DNA of 18,581 nucleotides from CAZXFA01 sp964640085 (lineage in GTDB: Bacteria > Actinomycetota > UBA4738 > HRBIN12). The stretch spans positions 1 through 18,581 of the forward strand of contig CAZXFA010000041.1 of the NCBI GenBank assembly GCA_964640085.1. The letters run 5' to 3'. Both the position numbers and the translations under genes were made by a program. A model generated the notes under the pieces. It saw nothing but the letters and a program-made list of their open reading frames with translations. It had not been told where the DNA came from and did not search any database. Below, one piece after another: positions 6,202 to 14,737 of the stretch; the first letter of the stretch is position 1; each line of letters begins with the position of its first letter.

Positions 6202-7115
6202 GACAGGTGCTCCACGATCCGATCCGCCGCGTCGATCGCGCCCCCCTCCCCTGTCTCGATCCACCGGACCCGGGGGTCCCGACGGAACCAGGCGAGCTGC
6301 CGACGGGCCAGCGCCCGTGTGCGCCGCACGGTGACGACGATCGCCTCGTCGAGCGACACGCCCCCCCGGAGATGGCGCGCCAGTTCAGCGTACCCGATGG
6401 CCTGCGTGGCGGTGAGCCACGCGCCGAACCCCCGCTCCACGAGCGTCCGAACCTCGTCGAGCATCCCGCGCTCGAGCATCGATCGGAGGCGCGCGCGGAT
6501 CCGTCGATCGAGGACGTCCCGTGGCGCCGTCACGCCCGCGGCTCGAACCACCGCCGGGTCGTACCGCCCCCAGCACCGTGCGAACGCCGAGAACGGCTCA
6601 CCGGTGACCGCCGCCACCTCCAGCGCGCGGACCGTCCGGCGGATGTTCGACGGTTCGATCTTGGCCGCGGCAGTGGGATCGGTCGCCGCGAGCCGTTCGT
6701 AGAGCCGGAGCGCACCGACCGCCTCGGCCTCGCTCTCGAGATCGCGCCGGATCCGGGGATCGGTACCCGGGAGCTCGAGCCGGTCGACCACGGCTCGGAA
6801 GTACAGACCGGACCCGCCCACCAGCAACACGCGGTGGCCGCGGGCGCGGATCTCCCCGATCGCCGCGAGCGCCAGGGCCTGGTACCGCCCAACGCTGAAC
6901 GGCTCCGAGGGGTCGGCCACGTCGATCACGTGATGGGGCACCCGGGCCCGCTGCTCGGGGGTCGGCTTGGCCGTCCCGACATCCATCCCCCGGTAGACCA
7001 GCATCGAGTCCACGCTGACGATCTCGGCCTCCAGGCGGAGGGCCAGGGCGACCGCGGCCTCCGTCTTGCCGGTGGCGGTCGGGCCCACCAGCGCCAGCAA
7101 CGGGTCGGCGGTCAT
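6198..7115 (-). CDS. miaA: tRNA dimethylallyltransferase MiaA
   Basis: MiaA transfers a dimethylallyl group to A37 of tRNAs reading UNN codons, the first step toward ms2i6A. The 305-residue protein has the P-loop GPTATGKT (11-18), the DSMLVYRGMDVGTAKP motif that binds the substrate base, LVGGSGLYFRA, and the C-terminal QAIGYAE plus TRALARRQLAWFRRD block. ATG 7115 lies ten bases after the miaB stop; its ribosome binding site is weak, so translation may depend on miaB. It overlaps dapF by four bases. MiaB, which acts next in the same pathway, is encoded directly upstream. Recognition is secure. Confidence 0.96.
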   Translation of the reverse strand: MTADPLLALVGPTATGKTEAAVALALRLEAEIVSVDSMLVYRGMDVGTAKPTPEQRARVPHHVIDVADPSEPFSVGRYQALALAAIGEIRARGHRVLLVGGSGLYFRAVVDRLELPGTDPRIRRDLESEAEAVGALRLYERLAATDPTAAAKIEPSNIRRTVRALEVAAVTGEPFSAFARCWGRYDPAVVRAAGVTAPRDVLDRRIRARLRSMLERGMLDEVRTLVERGFGAWLTATQAIGYAELARHLRGGVSLDEAIVVTVRRTRALARRQLAWFRRDPRVRWIETGEGGAIDAADRIVEHLS

Positions 7116-7125
7116 CGCCGGGGCA

Positions 7126-8472
7126 TCAGCCGACCGGCGCGGGCTCCCGCACGAGCTCCCCGTCCAGGTGGTGCGGGTGCGCCGCGACGATCCTGACCGG
7201 CAGGAACTCGCCCGAGAGGTGTTCGCCCCCCAGGTGGACGACCCGGTTGGTCCGCGTGCGGCCCTGGGCCCGACCCTTCCGCCCGACGCCCTCCACCAGG
7301 ACCTCGGGCACCGACCCGATCTGCTCTCGCATCCGCTCGAGCCCGATCGCTTCCTGGAGGCGGACGAGCCGATCGAAACGCTCCTGGACCACCGTCTTGG
7401 GGACGAGGTCGGGCATCTGGGAGGCTCGGGTCCCCGGTCGCGGGGAGTACTGGAACGTGTAGGCCTGGTCGAAGCGCGCGCGCTCGACGACCTCGAGGGT
7501 GTCGGCGAAGTCCTCCTCGGTTTCGCCCGGGAACCCCACGATCACGTCGGTGCTCACGGCAATCCCCGGGATCGCCGTGCGGATCGCATCGAGCCACTCG
7601 AGGTACCGATCGCGCCGGTAGCTCCGGCGCATCGCCCGGAGCACGCGGTCCGAGCCGGACTGGAGGGGGAAGTGGATGTGCTCACACACCTTCTCGCTCT
7701 GCGCCATCGCGTCGATAACGTCTGGCGTGAAGTCGTGGGGGTGGGGGCTCGTGAACCGGACCCGGCGGAGCCCCTCGACCCCGTTCACAGCGCGCAGGAG
7801 GTCGGCGAACCGCGAACGTCGCGAGGACCCGGGGACGGTCAGGTCGCGCCCGTACGTGTTCACGTTCTGGCCGAGGAGCGTGACCTCGACGACACCGCGA
7901 CGCGCCAGGCCCTGGACCTCGGCCAAGATCTCCCCCATCGGTCGCGAGCGCTGGGGCCCACGGACCAGAGGCACGATGCAGAAGGTGCACGCGTTGTCGC
8001 ATCCGACCGAGACCGACACCCACGCGTGGTGGTCGACCTCTCGCCGGGCGGGCAGCGCGCTCGGGAACACCTCCGTGTACTCCCGGACGTCCATCTGCGG
8101 GCCTTCGACCTCGGACCGGCGGAGCAGCTCGAGGAGCTCCGGAAGGGCGTGCGTCCCGATCACGACGTCCACCCAGGGCGCGCGCTCCTGGATCCGCGGA
8201 CCGTCCTTCTGCGCGAGGCATCCGGCGACCACGATCCGCATCCCCGGGTTCTGCTCCTTCAGCGGTCGCAGGTGTCCGAGGTTCCCGTACAGGCGGTTGT
8301 CGGCGTTCTCCCGGATCGCGCACGTGTTGAACACGACCACCTGGGCCTCGCCGGCCTCCTCAGTGGGCACGTAGCCGTCGGCGGTGAGGACCCCCGCGAT
8401 CCGTTCGGAGTCGTGCTCGTTCATCTGGCACCCGAACGTACGCAGCAGGTACCGTGGGGCCTCGGTCCTCAC
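7126..8472 (-). CDS. miaB: tRNA-2-methylthio-N6-dimethylallyladenosine synthase MiaB
   Basis: A radical-SAM methylthiotransferase that adds the 2-methylthio group to i6A37 made by MiaA. The 448-residue protein has the three N-terminal cluster cysteines C15 (FGCQMN), C51 (NTCAIR) and C85 (AGCLAQ), the radical-SAM motif C158-x3-C162-x2-C165 (CDNACTFC), and a C-terminal TRAM-like domain at about 375-440. The start codon is GTG 8472, which overlaps the rny stop by four bases (GTGA). NTCAIRENA and the adjacency to miaA favour MiaB over MtaB or RimO. Recognition is secure. Confidence 0.96.
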   Translation of the reverse strand: MRTEAPRYLLRTFGCQMNEHDSERIAGVLTADGYVPTEEAGEAQVVVFNTCAIRENADNRLYGNLGHLRPLKEQNPGMRIVVAGCLAQKDGPRIQERAPWVDVVIGTHALPELLELLRRSEVEGPQMDVREYTEVFPSALPARREVDHHAWVSVSVGCDNACTFCIVPLVRGPQRSRPMGEILAEVQGLARRGVVEVTLLGQNVNTYGRDLTVPGSSRRSRFADLLRAVNGVEGLRRVRFTSPHPHDFTPDVIDAMAQSEKVCEHIHFPLQSGSDRVLRAMRRSYRRDRYLEWLDAIRTAIPGIAVSTDVIVGFPGETEEDFADTLEVVERARFDQAYTFQYSPRPGTRASQMPDLVPKTVVQERFDRLVRLQEAIGLERMREQIGSVPEVLVEGVGRKGRAQGRTRTNRVVHLGGEHLSGEFLPVRIVAAHPHHLDGELVREPAPVG

Positions 8473-10001
8473 TTCGCGTACTCCACCGAGCGCGTCTCGC
8501 GTACCACCGTGATCTTGATCTGGCCTGGGTACTGGAGCTCCTCCTCCACCTGCTTGGCGATGTCGCGGGCCATCACCTGGGCGGACAGGTCGTCCACCTC
8601 CTGCGGCCTCACCATCACCCGGACCTCGCGCCCGGCCTGCATCGCGTACACCTTCTCGACGCCCGGATAACCGGTGCAGATCTCCTCCAGGCGCTGCAGT
8701 CGCTTGACGTAGGTCTCCAGGCTCTCCCGTCGTGCGCCGGGGCGTCCGCCCGAGATACCGTCGGCGATCTGCGCGATGACCGCCTCGACGGTTCGCTGCT
8801 CCACCTCCCCGTGATGGGACTCGATGCAGTGCACCACTTCCGGGGACTCCTTCATCCGCCGAGCGATCTCCGCGCCGATGATCGCGTGGGAGCCCTCGAC
8901 CTCGTGGGTCACCGCCTTGCCGATGTCGTGCAGCACCGCCCCCCGCTTGGGGATCGCGGGATCGATCCCCAGCTCGGCGGCGATCGCGGCCGCGATGTGC
9001 GCCGACTCGACCAAGTGCCTGAGGACGTTCTGCCCGTACGAGGTGCGGAACTGGAGCCGGCCCAGCAGGCGGACCATCTCCGGGTGCATGTCGGTGATCC
9101 CCACGTCGAGCACGGCCTCCTCGCCGGCGCGCCGGATCGCCTCCTCGATCTCCTTCTGGGAGCGCTCGTACATCTCCTCGATCCGCGCCGGATGGATGCG
9201 CCCGTCCTGCACGAGCTTCTCCAGGGTGAGCCGCGCGGTCTCCCGTCGGACGGGATCGAAGCTGGAGAGCACGACCGCCTCCGGCGTGTCGTCGATGATC
9301 AGGTTCACGCCGGTTGTAGCCTCGAACGCTCGGATGTTGCGACCCTCGCGGCCGATGATCCGGCCCTTCATGTCCTCGCTGGGGAGCGAGAACACCGAGA
9401 CCGTGGACTCGCTGGTCTGCTCCGAGGCGACGCGCTGGATCGCGATCGTCACGATCTTGCGGGCTCGCTCCTCACCCTCCTCACGCGCGCGCTGTTCGAT
9501 CTCGCGGACGGTCGCCATGGCATCGCGCTTGGCTTCCTCGACCACCTGGCCCCGGAGCGCGTCGCGGGCCTCCTGCGCTGTCATCTGCCCGATCTCCTCC
9601 AGCCGCCGTCGGTGCTGCTCGGCCGCCTGCTCGAGCTGCTGACGGACCATCTGGAGCTTCCGATCGCGGTCGTCGAGCTCCTCGAGGCGGTGGTCGATCT
9701 CGTCGGTCTTCCGATCGAGCGCCGCCTCCTTCTGGGAGAGCCGCTCCTCCTGTCGCTTGAGCTCCTCGCGCCGCGAGCGGAGATCCTCCTCGGCCTCGCG
9801 CCGGACGGCGACGATCTCCTCCTTGGCCTCCAGCAGCGCCTGTCGCGTCAGGCGCTCGGCCTCGAGCTCCGCGTCGAGCACCACCTTCTGCGCTCGAGCC
9901 TCGGCGCTCTGGGCCCGCGACTGAGCCAACGCCTTGCGGACCAGGAACCCGACCGCCCCGCCCAGTCCCAGGGCGACGACCCCCACCAGCAACGCTTCCA
10001 T
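8469..10001 (-). CDS. rny: Ribonuclease Y
   Basis: RNase Y is a membrane-anchored endoribonuclease that starts mRNA decay. The 510-residue protein has an N-terminal membrane helix (about 3-21), a long charged coiled coil (about 30-190), a KH domain with GRIIGREGRNIRAFE (from about 213), and an HD domain with the HD pair at 358-359 (VLHDIGKA). ATG 10001 was chosen because it is preceded by GGAGG and gives the typical N-terminus MEALLVGVV; an in-frame ATG at 10028 lies inside the terminator tail just upstream. The gene heads the leftward run to hflX. RNase Y is usual in Firmicutes and some deep actinobacteria but absent from Mycobacterium and Streptomyces, which use RNase E. With RNase J at the other end of the window it suggests a Bacillus-like RNA-decay set. 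Confidence 0.96.
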   Translation of the reverse strand: MEALLVGVVALGLGGAVGFLVRKALAQSRAQSAEARAQKVVLDAELEAERLTRQALLEAKEEIVAVRREAEEDLRSRREELKRQEERLSQKEAALDRKTDEIDHRLEELDDRDRKLQMVRQQLEQAAEQHRRRLEEIGQMTAQEARDALRGQVVEEAKRDAMATVREIEQRAREEGEERARKIVTIAIQRVASEQTSESTVSVFSLPSEDMKGRIIGREGRNIRAFEATTGVNLIIDDTPEAVVLSSFDPVRRETARLTLEKLVQDGRIHPARIEEMYERSQKEIEEAIRRAGEEAVLDVGITDMHPEMVRLLGRLQFRTSYGQNVLRHLVESAHIAAAIAAELGIDPAIPKRGAVLHDIGKAVTHEVEGSHAIIGAEIARRMKESPEVVHCIESHHGEVEQRTVEAVIAQIADGISGGRPGARRESLETYVKRLQRLEEICTGYPGVEKVYAMQAGREVRVMVRPQEVDDLSAQVMARDIAKQVEEELQYPGQIKITVVRETRSVEYAK

Positions 10002-10021
10002 CTCGCTCTCGCCTCCGTGGA

Positions 10022-10063
10022 AAAGCAAAGGCCGAACAGAGGCCCATCGGGCCCTGTTCGGCC
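10022..10063 (-). terminator. Strong intrinsic terminator / possible attenuator before rny
   Basis: On the minus strand GGCCGAACAG pairs with CTGTTCGGCC (10054-10063 with 10030-10039), and an inner stem GGGCC/GGCCC closes on a 3-base loop with a single bulge. A T-rich tail, TTTGCTTTT, follows at 10022-10030. The rny ribosome binding site starts only a few bases later, so any rny transcript begun upstream must read through it. It may end recA-recX mRNA, regulate rny, or do both. Confidence 0.85.
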
Positions 10064-10214
10064 GTGCGTCCGGGAAACGGCTGACCTAGAGGCGACGTCG
10101 AGCCAGCGGCTCCTGGCGCCTCCGGATCCGGTCTGCTCCCTGCGACGTCTGCTTCCTCAATGTGTGTCAGGCACTCGTCGAACAGTTGACGTCCCGATGA
10201 ACCCTATGGACCTG

Positions 10215-10243
10215 AGGGTACGGCCTGTCGGGACCCGAGGCAA
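10215..10243 (-). promoter_or_regulatory. Candidate rny promoter and start of a ~205-nt leader
   Basis: On the minus strand TTGCCT (10238-10243) and TACCCT (10215-10220), 17 bases apart, lie 37 bases after the recX stop. Transcription would begin near 10208, leaving a leader of about 205 nt that ends in the terminator hairpin. The leader contains a further stem, GAGGCG with CGCCTC enclosing GAGCC/GGCTC. No convincing leader peptide was seen. The rest of 10064-10280 holds no gene. Confidence 0.45.
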
Positions 10244-10254
10244 GGTCCACCCAC

Positions 10255-10288
10255 GGGTCTCCCCCAGCCCCGGGTCTCCCTCAGCCCC
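10255..10288. repeat. 17-bp tandem duplication across the recX stop codon
   Basis: GGGTCTCCCCCAGCCCC (10255-10271) and GGGTCTCCCTCAGCCCC (10272-10288) differ at one base. The second copy contains the recX stop codon (10281-10283), and the differing base is what creates that stop. This looks like a local slippage duplication. Confidence 0.7.
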
Positions 10289-10781
10289 GGTTCGGCCCGA
10301 GCGCCTCGGCCGCCGCCCGATGGGCGGTCCCCCACGCGTAGCCCCTCCGCTGGAGGAACGACACGAGACGTCGGTATCCGACCTCGGGGTCGAGGGACCC
10401 GAGACGTCGAGCCCGAGCCCGAGCCAGCTCGAGGGCCCCCGCGTCCTCGTCCAGGTCGCCGAGCTCCTCGAGCGCCCGATCGACCGTGGCGCGTTCGACG
10501 CCGAGCGCGAACAGCCGGTCGGCCACGGCCCGGCGGCCGCTCCGACGGACGGAGACCTCGTGCTCGGCCACCTGCCGGGCGAAGGCGTCGTCGTCGATTA
10601 GCCCCACCGCCTCCAGACGTTCGAGCTCGTCCTCGACCTCGTCCGTCTCGAACCCGGCCCGGACGAGCTTCATCCGGAGCTCGCGCCGCGATCGTGGGCG
10701 CACGGACAGGAGCCGCAACGCCCGCTCGTGCAGATCGAGCGGCTGCTTCGGTACGCGCGTGGAGCGACGGGACGCGGCCAC
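10281..10781 (-). CDS. recX: Regulatory protein RecX
   Basis: RecX binds the RecA filament and modulates its recombinase and coprotease activity. The 166-residue protein is made of the three-helix RecX repeats: ALRLLSVRPRSRRELRMKL, then LEAVGLIDDDAFARQVAEH, then the third repeat ending SFLQRRGYAWGTAHRA. The GTG at 10781, eight bases after the recA stop, was chosen as the first start that does not cut the conserved part; no clear ribosome binding site is visible, so coupling to recA translation is likely and the exact start is uncertain. The gene shares the recA SOS promoter. The identity is secure from sequence and position. Confidence 0.9.
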   Translation of the reverse strand: MAASRRSTRVPKQPLDLHERALRLLSVRPRSRRELRMKLVRAGFETDEVEDELERLEAVGLIDDDAFARQVAEHEVSVRRSGRRAVADRLFALGVERATVDRALEELGDLDEDAGALELARARARRLGSLDPEVGYRRLVSFLQRRGYAWGTAHRAAAEALGPNRG

Positions 10782-10789
10782 CGGGCGCC

Positions 10790-11896
<1,107 letters not shown>

Positions 11897-11969
11897 GCGC
11901 GAAGCCTCCTCCCGTTCCCTCGCCCACCGGCTCGCTGAGCCGCGGAGCCCCTCCCCTCGAGCGAGGGGC

Positions 11970-11992
11970 ACACTAGCGCGAGGGTCTGACAC
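11970..11992 (-). promoter_or_regulatory. RecA-NDp / PafBC-type damage promoter of recA
   Basis: The minus strand reads GTGTCAGAC, eight bases, then TAGTGT. This fits the mycobacterial RecA-NDp consensus tTGTCRgtg-N8-TAnnnT: TGTCAG is intact, the spacing is exact, and the -10 is TAnnnT. In mycobacteria this class is induced by DNA damage independently of LexA through the PafBC activator. Transcription would start near 11963, leaving a leader of about 67 nt with a small hairpin, CCCCTC-N4-GAGGGG, at 11953-11968. Confidence 0.6.
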
Positions 11993-11994
11993 GG

Positions 11995-12010
11995 ATCACA
12001 CCCCTGTGAT
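11995..12010. promoter_or_regulatory. Palindrome between the recA promoters
   Basis: ATCACA-CCCC-TGTGAT is a perfect dyad with 6-bp arms. It lies between the SOS promoter and the RecA-NDp-like promoter and touches a possible -10 (TGTAAT on the minus strand, 12009-12014; weak -35 TTGCAG at 12032-12037, 17-base spacer). No regulator is identified. It may be an operator or chance. Confidence 0.35.
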
Positions 12011-12043
12011 TACAGCCCTGTCGGGCTCGACCTGCAACCCCGG

Positions 12044-12072
12044 ACGCTACTCGAACAGGTGTTCGAGGTCAA
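12044..12072 (-). promoter_or_regulatory. SOS promoter of recA with perfect LexA box
   Basis: TCGAAC-AGGT-GTTCGA (12051-12066) is a perfect LexA box. On the minus strand it is immediately preceded by TTGACC (12067-12072) and followed, one base later, by TAGCGT (12044-12049), giving a 17-base spacer filled by the operator. The -35 contains the thpR stop codon. The design copies the LysM-gene promoter at 959-986, including the shared sequence TTGACCTCGAAC. Confidence 0.8.
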
Positions 12073-12665
12073 GGATCCGGGGCTGGGCCGCCAAGACGGA
12101 GGACCTCGAGCGGCTCGTAGACCGGGCCCGGCCGCCGGAGATGGCTGCGGTACAGCACGATCCGATCGACGGCGAAGGGGTGGCTCTCGACGGGAGCGGT
12201 CTCCAGCCCCTCGAGCGACACCGGAGGCTCGAACCGCGCGATCGTGAGGTGCGCCGTGAAGCCCCGCTTCTCCGGCGCGAACTCGCGGGCGAGGGCCTCG
12301 TCGAGCGACGCGGCCAGCCGCGCGAGCCGGCCCTCCGGATCGTCGAGCCCGACCCACAGCACGCGGGCGCGACGAGCGTTCGGGAACGCCCCGAGGCCCG
12401 TCACCCGGGTCCTCGCCGGCTCCGAACGGGCGGCGACCTCCCGGACGGTCTCGTGGACCCACCCGGCGAGCCGGGGCCAGGTCGCCCCGAGGAACTTGAG
12501 CGTCACGTGTCGGTTCTGGCGCGGCACCCACCTGGCCCGGGGATGGAGCTCCCGGAGCGGCGTCTCCGCTCGCTCGACCGCGTCGAGCGCCTCCTGCGGC
12601 ACGTCGAAGGCGACGAAGACCCGCAGGGGCTTCGCTCCCGGCCTCGATGCGCGGTCGCGGGCCAT
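12069..12665 (-). CDS. thpR: RNA 2',3'-cyclic phosphodiesterase (2H family, ThpR/LigT)
   Basis: A 2H-superfamily phosphoesterase that opens 2',3'-cyclic phosphate ends of RNA. The 198-residue protein has the two catalytic HxT motifs, H53-V-T55 in RHVTLKFLG and H139-L-T141 in AHLTIARF, spaced as in the family, plus the N-terminal LRVFVAFD strand. ATG 12665 shares one base with the cinA stop (TGATG), so the two are translationally coupled. The order cinA-thpR(ligT)-recA is known from other phyla such as Deinococcus. Its physiological substrate in bacteria is uncertain. Its stop codon forms part of the recA -35 element. Confidence 0.93.
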   Translation of the reverse strand: MARDRASRPGAKPLRVFVAFDVPQEALDAVERAETPLRELHPRARWVPRQNRHVTLKFLGATWPRLAGWVHETVREVAARSEPARTRVTGLGAFPNARRARVLWVGLDDPEGRLARLAASLDEALAREFAPEKRGFTAHLTIARFEPPVSLEGLETAPVESHPFAVDRIVLYRSHLRRPGPVYEPLEVLRLGGPAPDP

Positions 12666-13912
12666 CAGTGCGGCAGCCGCAGGCCGAGGAGGTGCCGCCT
12701 GACCAGGTCCAGCGCCGCCTGCTCGGCGAACCGTCGGATCAGCTCGCGGTCGAAGGGCCACCGGAACCCGTGCTGGTGGGCGAGCCCATCCGCATCGAGG
12801 GCCACCCAGACCCGTCCGGGCTCCGCGCCCGCGTGGGGCTCGGGGCCGGCCGCGCCCGTGAGGGCGACGGCCACGTCCGAGCCGAGCACGCGCCGGGCGC
12901 CCGCGGCCATCTCGGCGGCGCACGCCCGGCTCACGGGACCGTCGGTCTCCAGCGTGGAGGACGACACGTCGAGGATGGAGCGCTTCGCCTCGGCGGCGTA
13001 GGTCACGACCGATCCGAGGAAGTAGGCGGAGGCTCCAGGGACCGCCGTGATCCGCTCGCCGAGCCCGCCGCCGGTCAGCGACTCGGCGCACGCGATCGTC
13101 AGCCCGCGTTCGACCAGCAGCCGCCCCACCACCACCTCCAGCGACTCCTCCCCCATCCCGTACACGTGATCGCCCAAGCGCTCGCGCACCGTGCGCTCGA
13201 ACGGCTCCAGGAGGGCGGCGGCCTCCTCTCCGGTCCCGGCCTTGGCGGTGAGCCTGACGCGCACCTCTCCGCCGCCGGCGAGGTACGCCACCGTCGGGTT
13301 GGCCGAGCCCAGGTACAGATCCTCCAGCAGCTCGGCGACCCTGGACTCGGCCAGGCCGTAGCAGCGGAGCGTGCGCGACACGAGCGACGCCGGCCCGGCG
13401 AGCTCAGCCAACTCCGGCAGGACCGTGCCTTCCATCATCTCCCGCATCTCCGACGGCACACCGGGCAGCGCGTATACGGTCGTCCCGTCGACGCGAACCA
13501 CGAGACCCGGCGCCGTACCTCGTTCCGGCGGGATGTACCGCCCCCCCTGGGGGACGTCGGCCTGCGCCAGGTTCGACGCCGGCATGTCGCGTCCGCGGGC
13601 TCGGAAGCGCTCTCGCAACACGTGCTCGATCTCGGGGTGCCGCTCGAGCACCGCGCCGGCCGCCCGAGCGAGGGCCGGTCGCGTGAGGTCGTCCTGGGTC
13701 GGGCCGAGGCCTCCGGTGACGATCACGGCGTCGGCCCGCGAAGAAGCCCGGCGCAGGGCCTCGACGATCCGCTCCAGATTGTCCCCCACCGCCTGGTGGT
13801 ACAGGACGTCGATCCCGATCGCGGCAAGGCGCTCGGAGATCCATCGCGCGTTGGTGTTCGCGATCTGGCCGAGGAGGATCTCGGTTCCTACGCCGACGAT
13901 CTCGGCCCGCAT
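12665..13912 (-). CDS. cinA: CinA family protein (COG1058 domain plus nicotinamide-nucleotide amidase domain)
   Basis: A full-length, two-domain CinA of 415 residues. The N-terminal MoCF-like domain (about 1-170) starts MRAEIVGVGTEILLGQI and contains VTGGLGPTQDD and ALPGVPSEM. The C-terminal PncC-type domain (about 258-412) has the AESLTGG motif at 276-282 and ALTGAAGP. The C-terminal domain deamidates NMN in NAD recycling; the N-terminal domain is linked to ADP-ribose pyrophosphatase activity. The ATG at 13912 is ten bases downstream of the rodZ-like gene. Despite the name (competence/damage inducible), its function here is probably nucleotide repair; its presence in the recA cluster is common in bacteria. 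Confidence 0.95.
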   Translation of the reverse strand: MRAEIVGVGTEILLGQIANTNARWISERLAAIGIDVLYHQAVGDNLERIVEALRRASSRADAVIVTGGLGPTQDDLTRPALARAAGAVLERHPEIEHVLRERFRARGRDMPASNLAQADVPQGGRYIPPERGTAPGLVVRVDGTTVYALPGVPSEMREMMEGTVLPELAELAGPASLVSRTLRCYGLAESRVAELLEDLYLGSANPTVAYLAGGGEVRVRLTAKAGTGEEAAALLEPFERTVRERLGDHVYGMGEESLEVVVGRLLVERGLTIACAESLTGGGLGERITAVPGASAYFLGSVVTYAAEAKRSILDVSSSTLETDGPVSRACAAEMAAGARRVLGSDVAVALTGAAGPEPHAGAEPGRVWVALDADGLAHQHGFRWPFDRELIRRFAEQAALDLVRRHLLGLRLPH

Positions 13913-13922
13913 CGGGTTCGCC

Positions 13923-14645
13923 CTACCCGGCGCTCGGGGAGGGTGAGGCCGAGCGGTAGCTGAAGGTCTCCTGCCAGGTGCGCCCGGCCCGCCCCGGGTA
14001 GCCGAGATCGCTCCCGTTCACCGTGACGCGGGCGCTCGCCCCCTCGGCCAGCTCGATCGTGAGGGAGCGATCGGCCTCGAACGAGCGCCCCTCGCCGGCC
14101 TCCAGGGCGAAGGACCTCGACCCGCCCTCGTCGGCGACGATCGTGACCTCGACCGCCCGCCTGGCGAGCACCGCGACGGTGATCCCGCGGACCTCGGCGG
14201 CGGCCGGCGGTGCCTCCGACGGGAGCTCGGCCACCTGCGGCGCCGGCCGCCTGGCCGACAGGACCCCGAACGCTCCGGCGAGCACCAGGAGGGTGACCGC
14301 CACGAGCACGACCAGCCGGTGGTCGTCGCGCCGCCGCCGTCCGGACCCGAGCGGCCGGTCGGGCGCCGGACGGGTTGGAGGCGGAGGGGCGGTCTCCGGC
14401 CGGGTGGCCGCGTACGCGGAGACCACCTTCTCCGGCTCCAGGCGGAGGTACGACGCATAGGTGCGCAGGCACCCGCGGACGTGCACGTCCCCGAGGAGCC
14501 GCTCGAACTCCTCCCGTTCCAAGGCCTCGAGGAACTCGCGACGGATCCGTGTGTCGCGGGCGGCCTCCTCGAGCGAGAGACCCCGGGAGGCCCGCACCTT
14601 CCGGAGTGCCGTCCCGACCCCGACCGTCGAACGCTCCTGCACCAT
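13923..14645 (-). CDS. RodZ-like protein: helix-turn-helix, one membrane segment, DUF4115-type C-terminus
   Basis: A 240-residue protein with a RodZ/HTH_25 helix-turn-helix domain (about 10-78: VGTALRKVRASRGLSLEEAA, then HVRGCLRTYASYLRL), a proline-rich linker (85-98), a single membrane helix (about 110-130), and a β-rich extracytoplasmic domain (about 150-230) of the DUF4115 type. In rods RodZ links MreB to the wall-elongation machinery; no MreB is seen here, so the role in shape is not proven. ATG 14645 follows GGAGGGGGG. It stands at the head of the leftward run to recA, with cinA ten bases downstream. HTH-plus-membrane proteins at this place are frequent in actinobacteria. Confidence 0.85.
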   Translation of the reverse strand: MVQERSTVGVGTALRKVRASRGLSLEEAARDTRIRREFLEALEREEFERLLGDVHVRGCLRTYASYLRLEPEKVVSAYAATRPETAPPPPTRPAPDRPLGSGRRRRDDHRLVVLVAVTLLVLAGAFGVLSARRPAPQVAELPSEAPPAAAEVRGITVAVLARRAVEVTIVADEGGSRSFALEAGEGRSFEADRSLTIELAEGASARVTVNGSDLGYPGRAGRTWQETFSYRSASPSPSAG

Positions 14646-14665
14646 CCCCCCTCCGAACCGCAGGC

Positions 14666-14671
14666 ATCCTA
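14666..14671 (-). promoter_or_regulatory. Possible -10 element for the rodZ-like gene
   Basis: TAGGAT on the minus strand lies about 20 bases before the ATG at 14645, in the right place for a short leader. It equals the -10 of the LysM-gene SOS promoter. No convincing -35 is visible. Confidence 0.3.
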
Positions 14672-14737
14672 GCGGACCCGCCCTGGTACGCCCGCGCCGT
14701 GGAGCGGGGATCGGCTCCGAGCGGGGACGAGGCCGCG

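Noticed and set aside
6202..6264. Longer DapF from 6264
   Set aside because: The extension overlaps miaA coding sequence out of frame and does not match the family; GTG 6201 does.
4264..6702. An 812-residue plus-strand open frame and other long plus-strand frames across 2732-14944
   Set aside because: They are antisense to well-recognised minus-strand genes and have the His/Arg/Pro-rich composition of shadow frames in GC-rich DNA; only the pyrophosphatase fragment at 14738-14899 shows family similarity.
10002..10028. Longer RNase Y from ATG 10028
   Set aside because: This ATG lies in the T-rich tail of the terminator hairpin and lacks a ribosome binding site; ATG 10001 has GGAGG and the standard N-terminus.
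10175..10190. TCGAACAGTTGA as a LexA box before rny
   Set aside because: Only one half-site is present; the other arm does not match with the required N4 spacing. The same bases are used in the antiterminator idea.
11897..11992. Longer RecA from 11992
   Set aside because: The added part is translated promoter and leader DNA; ATG 11896 has a strong ribosome binding site and matches the family start.
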